Shown: piece by piece, positions 49,286 through 54,826 of the stretch
Layout: each line of letters starts with the position of its first letter
How positions within the stretch are numbered: the first letter of the stretch is position 1
Notes under the pieces: model-generated
Told to the model about the DNA's origin: nothing
What the model saw: only the letters and a program-made list of their open reading frames with translations
The model's database searches: none
Program-made: the position numbers and the translations under genes
Origin: Streptacidiphilus anmyonensis
Lineage (GTDB): Bacteria; Actinomycetota; Actinomycetes; Streptomycetales; Streptomycetaceae
Length of the DNA: 54,826 bases
Direction of reading: 5' to 3'
Assembly: GCF_000787855.1 (NCBI RefSeq)
Contig: NZ_BBPQ01000039.1
Coordinates: forward strand, 5,215 to 60,040

Positions 49286-50923
49286 TCAGCCGACGGCGTG
49301 AACCCGCTCGCCGCCGACGAAGGTCTGCAGGGCGCGAGTCGCGCCGATCTCCTCCTGCGGGCCGGCGTACGGGTCGCGATCCACGACCACGAGGTCGGCC
49401 AGGGCGCCGGGACGGATCACCCCGGTGTCGTCGAGGTGGTTCACATGCGCGCTGCCGGCCGTGTACGCGGCGATCGCGGTGGTCAGATCCAGGCGCTGCT
49501 CCGGCAGGAAGACTTCACGGTCGTCCTCGTGGTTGACCCGGTTCACAGCCACATGGATGCCGAGCCACGGGTCCGGCGAGGACACCGGCCAGTCGCTGCC
49601 GGCCGCGAGCGTCGCCCCCGCGCGCAGCAGGTCGCCGAACGGGTACTGCCACGACGCCAGCTCCCCGCCCAGGAACGGGATGCACAACTCGTCCAGCTGC
49701 GGCTCGTGAGCCGCCCACAGCGGCTGAAGGTTCGCGACCGCGCCGAGGTGCGCGAAGCGCGGCACGTCGTCCGGGTGCACGACCTGAAGATGCGCCAGGT
49801 GGTGCCGGTTGTCGCGGCGTCCGTTGACGGCGGTCGCCGCCTCCACGGCGTCCAGCGCCTCGCGCACCGCGCGGTCGCCGAGCGCATGGAAGTGCACCTG
49901 GAAACCGAGCGCGTCCAGCTCGGTCACGTGCGACTTCAGCGCCTCGGGGTCGACGAAGCTGAGGCCGCTGTTGGCGGTCGTGCAGCCGCAGGCGTCCTTG
50001 TAGGGGACGGTCATCGCCGCGGTCCAGTTCTCCGCGATGCCGTCCTGCATGATCTTCACCGACCCGGCGCGGAACCGGCCCGCCGTCAGCTTGTCGCGAC
50101 GCGCGACCAGTTCGGGGATCTGCTCGGCCCCGCGCTCGCGGTCCCACCACAGCGCGCCGTTCACGCGCGCCGTCAGCCGCCCGTCGGAGGCCGCGGCGAG
50201 GTAGGCGTCGGAGACGTCCGGCTGCCCGTTGAAGACGCCGAGGATCGCGTCCTGCCAGGCGGTGATCCCGAGCGAGTGCAGGTGCGCCTGGGCGCGCAGC
50301 AGCCCCTTGACCCGGTCCTCGACCGTGCCCTTCGGCACGACGCGGGCGACCAGGCTGGTCGCGCCCTCCTGGAGCATGCCGGACGGGGTGCCGTCCGCCT
50401 CGCGCTCGATCCGACCGTCGGCGGGGTCGGGCGTCTCCGCGGTGACGCCCGCGAGCTCCAGAGCGCGGGTGTTGGCCCAGGCGCCGTGGTGGTCGCGGTT
50501 CAGCAGCAGGACCGGCCGGTCCGGCACGATCTCGTCCAGCTGCGCGCGGCTCGGCTGCCCGCCCTCGAACGCCTCCATGGCCCACCCCGCCCCGGTGATC
50601 CACGTCTGCGCCGGATGCGTGGCCGCGTAGGCGGCGATGCGGCGACGGTACTCGCCGAGGTCGGTCGCGCCGGACAGGTCGCACTCGCCCATCTCCACGC
50701 CGCCGTAGACCGCGTGCACGTGCGCGTCCTGGAACCCCGGCAGCAGCGCCCTGCCCCGCAGGTCGACGATCTCCGTCTCCGGCCCCGCCAGCTCCAGCAG
50801 GTCGTCGTGCCCGACGGCCAGCACCCGCTGTCCGCTCACGGCGACGGCCGTCGCCCTGGTCCGCGCGGCGTCCATGGTGATGACGGGACCGCCCACGAAG
50901 AGTAGGTCGATGTCGTTCGCCAT
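49286..50923 (-). CDS. Amidohydrolase family protein (YtcJ/NfdA-like)
   Basis: 545 residues. N-terminal strand domain LLFVGGPVITMDAARTRATA, metal ligands in LLPGFQDAHVHAVYGG (H68, H70), then YtcJ-type motifs WITGAGWAMEAFEGGQPSRA, RDHHGAWANTRALELAG, VKIMQDGIAENWTAAMT, VHFHALGDRAVREALDAVEA, HHLAHLQVVHPDDVPRFAHL and AAGSDWPVSSPDPWLGIHVA. Such enzymes hydrolyse N-substituted formamides or other amides/imides; substrate open. ATG 50923 with AGGGGG 7-8 bases upstream. A hairpin separates it from the dipeptidase gene upstream. Confidence 0.9.
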   Translation of the reverse strand: MANDIDLLFVGGPVITMDAARTRATAVAVSGQRVLAVGHDDLLELAGPETEIVDLRGRALLPGFQDAHVHAVYGGVEMGECDLSGATDLGEYRRRIAAYAATHPAQTWITGAGWAMEAFEGGQPSRAQLDEIVPDRPVLLLNRDHHGAWANTRALELAGVTAETPDPADGRIEREADGTPSGMLQEGATSLVARVVPKGTVEDRVKGLLRAQAHLHSLGITAWQDAILGVFNGQPDVSDAYLAAASDGRLTARVNGALWWDRERGAEQIPELVARRDKLTAGRFRAGSVKIMQDGIAENWTAAMTVPYKDACGCTTANSGLSFVDPEALKSHVTELDALGFQVHFHALGDRAVREALDAVEAATAVNGRRDNRHHLAHLQVVHPDDVPRFAHLGAVANLQPLWAAHEPQLDELCIPFLGGELASWQYPFGDLLRAGATLAAGSDWPVSSPDPWLGIHVAVNRVNHEDDREVFLPEQRLDLTTAIAAYTAGSAHVNHLDDTGVIRPGALADLVVVDRDPYAGPQEEIGATRALQTFVGGERVHAVG

Positions 50924-51091
50924 GCGGTTTCCCCCTGTCAACGGCGTCGTCAGACAAATGCTAACCGCTGCCAGGGCATATGCCGGGAGGCGGGGAGCGC
51001 CACTTGACCACACGTCAGCAAGCACGTCAGGGGCCGTGGGCTGTACCGACGTGCGGCTCCGCCGCAGGGGTGCGACCGGTCACGGAAGCTG

Positions 51092-51136
51092 CCGCCTGAA
51101 GTCGCGGCACACCAAGCGGCGCACGACTTCAGGCGG
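51092..51136 (-). terminator. Long hairpin after the dipeptidase gene
   Basis: CCGCCTGAAGTCG and CGACTTCAGGCGG are exact 13-bp arms around a 19-base loop, starting 9 bases after the dipeptidase stop. A T-tract is absent. Confidence 0.65.
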
Positions 51137-51145
51137 GAACGAGAA

Positions 51146-52348
51146 CTAGCAGGCGTCCAGCTGGTCGATCGTGGCGATGGACGGGGTGACCTCCGCCATC
51201 CCGCGCGCCACCGACTCCGCGTCGCGGAGCACGCGGACCGCGTTGCCCCAGGTCAGCTTCGCCAGGTCCTCGCGCGACCACCTGCGGCGCAGCAGCTCCG
51301 CGACGAGGTTCGGGTAGCCGGCCACGTCCTCCAACCCCTGGGGGGTGAACGCCGTGCCGTCGTAGTCGCCGCCGAGGCCGATGTGGTCGACGCCGGCCAC
51401 CTCGCGCATGTGGTCGAGGTGGTCCGCGACCGTCGACTCCGTCGCGACCGGGCGCGGGTTCGCCGCCTCGAACTCCGCCTGGACGGCGAGGCCCTGCGGG
51501 GAGAGGTCGAGGGGGTGGAAGCCGTGGGCGACCATGTTCTCGTCCGCCCGCCGCGTCCAGGCGACCGCCTCGGGGAGGATGAACTTCGGGACGAACGTCG
51601 CCATCGCCACGCCCCCGTTGGCGGGCAGGGCGGCCAGCACGTCGTCGGGGATGTTGCGGACGTGGTCGCAGACGGCCCGCGCTGAGGAGTGCGAGAAGAC
51701 CACCGGCGCGGCCGTCACCCGCAGCGCCGCCCGCATGGTGTCCGCGGACACGTGCGAGAGGTCGACCAGCATGCCCAGGCGGTTCATCTCCTTGACGACC
51801 TCCTCGCCGAAGCGGGTGAGGCCGCCCGCCTTCGGCTCGTCGGTCGCGGAGTCCGCCCAGTCGTTGTTGTCGTTGTGGGTGAGCGTCATGTACCGCACGC
51901 CCAGGGCGTGCAGGGCGCGCAGCGCCGCGAGGGAGTTGTTGATGGAGTGGCCGCCTTCGGCGCCCATCAGCGAGGCGACCTTGCCCTCCGCCCGCGCCGC
52001 CTCCATCTCGTCCGCCGTCCGCGCGAGCCGCAGCTGCTCGGGGTAGCGCGCCACCAGGGCGTGGACGAAGTCCACCTGCTCCAGCGTGGCGGTGACCGCG
52101 TCGGTGCCCTCCATCCGCGACGGGGTGGAGGGCACGTAGACGGACCAGAACTGCGCGCCGACGCCGCCGGCGCGCAGTCGGGCGAGGTCGGTGTGCAGGT
52201 GGCTGCGCTGGTCGTCGGCGATGTCACGCCGGTCCAGGTCGTAGCGGACCTGCTCGCGCAGCTTCCAGGGCAGGTCGTTGTGCCCGTCGACGATGGGGTG
52301 CTCGGCGAGCAGCTCCATCGCCCGGGCCAGCAGCTCGGCGTCGGCCAT
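51146..52348 (-). CDS. Membrane dipeptidase family (M19) peptidase
   Basis: 400 residues, TIM-barrel zinc dipeptidase. All M19 motifs are seen: [88 protein letters not shown] and [13 protein letters not shown]. Ligand His/Asp/Glu residues are intact. No signal peptide, so cytosolic. It starts 8 bases after the purE stop and so belongs to a purK-purE-dipeptidase operon; in Streptomyces this neighbour is common although not part of purine synthesis. Confidence 0.94.
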   Translation of the reverse strand: MADAELLARAMELLAEHPIVDGHNDLPWKLREQVRYDLDRRDIADDQRSHLHTDLARLRAGGVGAQFWSVYVPSTPSRMEGTDAVTATLEQVDFVHALVARYPEQLRLARTADEMEAARAEGKVASLMGAEGGHSINNSLAALRALHALGVRYMTLTHNDNNDWADSATDEPKAGGLTRFGEEVVKEMNRLGMLVDLSHVSADTMRAALRVTAAPVVFSHSSARAVCDHVRNIPDDVLAALPANGGVAMATFVPKFILPEAVAWTRRADENMVAHGFHPLDLSPQGLAVQAEFEAANPRPVATESTVADHLDHMREVAGVDHIGLGGDYDGTAFTPQGLEDVAGYPNLVAELLRRRWSREDLAKLTWGNAVRVLRDAESVARGMAEVTPSIATIDQLDAC

Positions 52349-52356
52349 CCCCGCGC

Positions 52357-52884
52357 TCAGCTCCCGAAGCCGAAGCTCGCGCCGCTGCCGACCTTGGACC
52401 GCAGCTTGCGGCCCTTCTCGGCGGCCTGCTCGTTCAGCTCCTGCTGGAACTCGGCCATGCGCTGCGCCAGGTCCTGGTCGAACGCGGCCAGCAGCCGGAC
52501 GGCGAGCAGGCCCGCGTTGCGGGCGCCGCCGACGGAGACGGTGGCGACCGGGACGCCGGCCGGCATCTGCACGATCGACAGCAGCGAGTCCATGCCGTCC
52601 AGGTACTTCAGCGGCACCGGGACGCCGATGACCGGCAGCGTGGTGACGGAGGCGAGCATGCCCGGCAGGTGCGCGGCGCCGCCCGCACCCGCGATGATCG
52701 CCTTCAGGCCCCGGCCGGCCGCGGCCTCACCGTAGGAGATCATCTCGCGCGGCATCCGGTGCGCGGAGACGACGTCCACCTCGAAGGGGACCTCGAACTC
52801 CTCCAGCGCCTGGGCGGCGGCCTCCATGACGGGCCAGTCGGAGTCCGAGCCCATGACGATGCCGACGAGCGGCTGCTCGCTCAT
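52357..52884 (-). CDS. purE: N5-carboxyaminoimidazole ribonucleotide mutase
   Basis: 175 residues. Moves the carboxyl group of N5-CAIR to give CAIR in purine synthesis. Class I PurE motifs: [35 protein letters not shown] (catalytic His), [20 protein letters not shown] and [20 protein letters not shown]. The C-terminal tail ([20 protein letters not shown]) is slightly extended. ATG 52884 overlaps the purK stop (ATGA), so it is translationally coupled. Confidence 0.97.
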   Translation of the reverse strand: MSEQPLVGIVMGSDSDWPVMEAAAQALEEFEVPFEVDVVSAHRMPREMISYGEAAAGRGLKAIIAGAGGAAHLPGMLASVTTLPVIGVPVPLKYLDGMDSLLSIVQMPAGVPVATVSVGGARNAGLLAVRLLAAFDQDLAQRMAEFQQELNEQAAEKGRKLRSKVGSGASFGFGS

Positions 52885-54020
52885 TCTGTGATGTCCCCTC
52901 GAAGGTACGCGGCGGCGTGGCGGGCGCGCTCGCGCACGTCCTCCAGGTCGTCGCCGAACACTGTGACGTGGCCCACCTTACGACCGGGCTTCACGTCCTT
53001 GCCGTACATGTGGATGCGCAGTCCCGGGTCGCGCGCCATGCAGTGCAGGTACGCGCTGTACATGTCCGGGTAGTCGCCGCCGAGCACGTTCACCATGACC
53101 GTCCACGGCTGGCGCGGACGCGGGTCGCCGAGCGGCAGGTCCAGCACGGCCCGGACGTGGTTCTCGAACTGCGAGGTGACCGCGCCGTCGATGCTCCAGT
53201 GGCCGGAGTTGTGCGGACGCATCGCGAGCTCGTTGACGAGCACGCGGCCGTCGCGGGTCTCGAACAGCTCGACCGCAAGGTGGCCGGTGATGTCCAGCTC
53301 GCCCGCGATGCGCAGCGCGAGCGCCTGTGCCTCGGCGGCGAGGTCCGCCGACAGGTTCGGCGCGGGCGCGACGACCTCGTGGCAGATGCCGTCCTTCTGG
53401 ACGGACTCGACGACCGGGTACGCCACGGCCTGTCCGTGCGGGGAGCGCACGACGCCGGCGGCGAGCTCGCGCACGAAGTCGACCTTCTCCTCCGCGAGCA
53501 CCGGCACACCGGCCTGGAACGGCTCGGCCGCCTCGGCCTCGTTCTGGACCACCCAGACGCCCTTGCCGTCGTACCCCCCGCGGGTGGTCTTCAGCACGAC
53601 CGGATAGCCGTCACCCTCTTGGGCGAATTCGGTCACGTCCGCCGGGTCCGCGACCAGGCGGTGACGCGGGCAGGGCACGCCGAGGCTGTCCAGCTTGGCC
53701 CGCATCAGGCCCTTGTCCTGCGCGAACACCAGCGCGTCCGGCCCCGGACGGACGTTCACACCCCCCGCGAGGAGTGTGCGCAGGTGATCCGTGGGTACGT
53801 GCTCATGGTCGAAGGTGATCACGTCGCACCCGGCGGCGAAGCGGCGCAGGGTCTCCAGGTCGCGGTAGTCACCGAGGACGACGTCGTTCACCACGAGGGC
53901 GGCCGAGTCCTGCGGAGTGTCCGCGAGCAGCCTGAACCGCACCCCCAGCGGGATCGCCGCATCGTGCGCCATTCGGGCCAGCTGCCCGCCACCGATCATG
54001 CCCACTACCGGAAAAGTCAC
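52881..54020 (-). CDS. purK: 5-(carboxyamino)imidazole ribonucleotide synthase
   Basis: 379-residue ATP-grasp enzyme that carboxylates AIR to N5-CAIR using ATP and bicarbonate. [20 protein letters not shown] at the N-terminus, [21 protein letters not shown]-grasp core [15 protein letters not shown] and [14 protein letters not shown], then [20 protein letters not shown] with the Mg-binding residues. Start GTG 54020 lies 6 bases after TACCCT (minus strand 54032-54027), suggesting a leaderless mRNA that also carries purE and the dipeptidase. Divergent from gtrA. Confidence 0.97.
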   Translation of the reverse strand: MTFPVVGMIGGGQLARMAHDAAIPLGVRFRLLADTPQDSAALVVNDVVLGDYRDLETLRRFAAGCDVITFDHEHVPTDHLRTLLAGGVNVRPGPDALVFAQDKGLMRAKLDSLGVPCPRHRLVADPADVTEFAQEGDGYPVVLKTTRGGYDGKGVWVVQNEAEAAEPFQAGVPVLAEEKVDFVRELAAGVVRSPHGQAVAYPVVESVQKDGICHEVVAPAPNLSADLAAEAQALALRIAGELDITGHLAVELFETRDGRVLVNELAMRPHNSGHWSIDGAVTSQFENHVRAVLDLPLGDPRPRQPWTVMVNVLGGDYPDMYSAYLHCMARDPGLRIHMYGKDVKPGRKVGHVTVFGDDLEDVRERARHAAAYLRGDITE

Positions 54021-54239
54021 ACCGCAAGGGTATCGGTCCCCGGAATGATCAGATCCGCGCAGGTCGTGGGGCAGGTTGTGAAGGTGCGCAAGGGGCAGAG
54101 TTCCGTGAGGATTTAACAGGAGAAGTATTTGTCACACCGGCGAGCCGACTATCGTCGTGTACGGCACACGCACCTGCGCGTCGAGCGCGGCACCCATGAG
54201 CCTGCGCCCAGTAGCCGAGTAGAGACGGATCCTGCAGCC

Positions 54240-54764
54240 ATGACCGCTTCCCCCCTCACTGGCGGACGTACGCCGAGTGCTCTGCGCCGGGTTCTGAACG
54301 AGGTGGCCAAGTTCGGCATCGTCGGGATATCCGGCGTGGTCATCCAGCTGATCAGCTTCGGCATCCTGCTGGACTTCATGCAGACGGTCCGCGCCAACAT
54401 CGTCGCCACGCTGATCGCGATCGCGACCAACTACGTCGGCTACCGCTACTGGGTCTACCGCGACGCGGACAAGAAGACGCGCTCGCGCGAGATCTCGCTG
54501 TTCCTGGTCTTCAGCGCGATCGGCCTGGTGATCCAGAACGGCGTGCTCTTCGTCCTGACGTACGGCCTGGACTTCCACACCAAGTTGGAGAGCCTGGTCT
54601 GCAGCGTCATCGGCATCGGCGTCGCCACGGTGTTCCGCTTCTGGGCCTACCGCACCTGGGTCTTCCGCGTCGTTCCGCAGGCGGAGCAGGCCCTCGAGGC
54701 CGCCGAGCAGATCCTGGCCGCGGAGCAGGTCAAGCGCAGCGCACCGGTCAGCCACCGCCGCTGA
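54240..54764 (+). CDS. GtrA-like family membrane protein
   Basis: 174 residues with four membrane spans: VAKFGIVGISGVVIQLISFG, VRANIVATLIAIATNYVGYR, SLFLVFSAIGLVIQNGVLFV and SVIGIGVATVFRFWAYRTWV. GtrA proteins are thought to flip or present polyprenol-linked sugars, here perhaps with the glycosyltransferases of this region. The start is uncertain: ATG 54240 (MTASPLTGGRTPS) fits family length but has a weak site, while TTG 54129 in the same frame has a perfect AGGAG 6 bases upstream and would add 37 basic residues. The C-terminus is a helical Ala/Glu tail. A hairpin follows. Confidence 0.88.
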   Translation: MTASPLTGGRTPSALRRVLNEVAKFGIVGISGVVIQLISFGILLDFMQTVRANIVATLIAIATNYVGYRYWVYRDADKKTRSREISLFLVFSAIGLVIQNGVLFVLTYGLDFHTKLESLVCSVIGIGVATVFRFWAYRTWVFRVVPQAEQALEAAEQILAAEQVKRSAPVSHRR

Positions 54765-54791
54765 GCAGGCCGCAGCACCTCAAGGGGCGCG

Positions 54792-54819
54792 GGGCTGTGC
54801 CGGATGTCCGGCACAGCCC
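54792..54819 (+). terminator. Terminator after gtrA (with dispersed element, copy 5)
   Basis: Perfect 12-bp stem GGGCTGTGCCGG / CCGGCACAGCCC with an ATGT loop, beginning 27 bases after the gtrA stop. It follows directly on CCTCAAGGGGCGCG (54778-54791), a copy of the dispersed element. Confidence 0.7.
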
Positions 54820-54826
54820 GCCGCCC

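Noticed and set aside
1..54826. CRISPR array, insertion sequences, prophage, tRNA or rRNA genes
   Set aside because: No regularly spaced identical repeats, transposase or integrase motifs, phage proteins or tRNA-like sequences were seen.

Overview
This window is chromosomal DNA of a high-GC actinomycete, almost certainly a member of the Streptomycetaceae (Streptomyces, Kitasatospora or Streptacidiphilus; the genus cannot be settled from the sequence alone). The evidence is the very strong third-position GC, frequent GTG starts, many probable leaderless start sites, a WhiB sporulation regulator, and a gene order that matches, from memory, the manA / manB / DUF3499 / metallopeptidase / whiB / fbiA-fbiB / LCP / purE-purK / gtrA block kept between Streptomyces and Mycobacterium (around Rv3255c-Rv3277 in M. 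tuberculosis). I see no tRNA, rRNA, insertion sequence, prophage or CRISPR array. It is mostly core-genome DNA with small lineage-specific inserts.

Layout. 0-6 kb: a minus-strand mannose block (Trm112-like protein, SIS-domain protein, manA; separately manB and a DUF3499 protein) with a divergent zincin-family protein. 6-12 kb: a secreted DUF5719 protein and a giant 1334-residue glycosyltransferase/membrane protein with a disordered Tyr/Gly/Gln tail, then whiB. 12.8-16 kb: a cysteine dioxygenase that overlaps tail-to-tail with a GT-C mannosyltransferase-like membrane protein, and an HxlR regulator divergent from a flavodoxin-type reductase. 16.3-22.4 kb: a methyltransferase, a glycosyltransferase fused to a DUF2064 domain, a two-component system, two tiny proteins, a DUF985 cupin and a sugar epimerase. 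22.4-25.9 kb: coenzyme F420 genes fbiA and fbiB, and an AlkA-like glycosylase. 26-34 kb: a TIGR03089 protein, a LytR_C-domain protein, three LCP (LytR-CpsA-Psr) proteins and a family 2 glycosyltransferase. 34-39.6 kb: a decayed gene, a GntR/UTRA regulator and a four-gene ABC importer. 39.7-49.3 kb: HAD hydrolase, SMR exporter, LtrA-like protein, LysR with quinone-oxidoreductase and SnoaL-like genes, an NCS2 nucleobase permease, UDP-glucose dehydrogenase, a CoA-binding protein, and a DUF4188/MerR pair. 49.3-54.8 kb: amidohydrolase, dipeptidase, purE, purK and gtrA.

How the genes work together. The main theme is the cell envelope: ManA and ManB supply mannose phosphates, several polyprenol-type glycosyltransferases and GtrA/GT-C membrane proteins probably build glycans, UDP-glucose dehydrogenase makes UDP-glucuronate, and LCP proteins attach glycopolymers to the wall. 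F420 and purine synthesis are conserved neighbours. The best candidate for an undescribed system is the 13.3-22.4 kb set (GT-C enzyme, fused GT-DUF2064, methyltransferase, two-component system, zinc-insert epimerase). Regulatory DNA is unusually readable: perfect palindromes lie beside HxlR, GntR, LysR and MerR regulators and in front of the NCS2 permease, and at least fourteen start codons sit 5-10 bases after a TANNNT hexamer, as expected for leaderless mRNAs.
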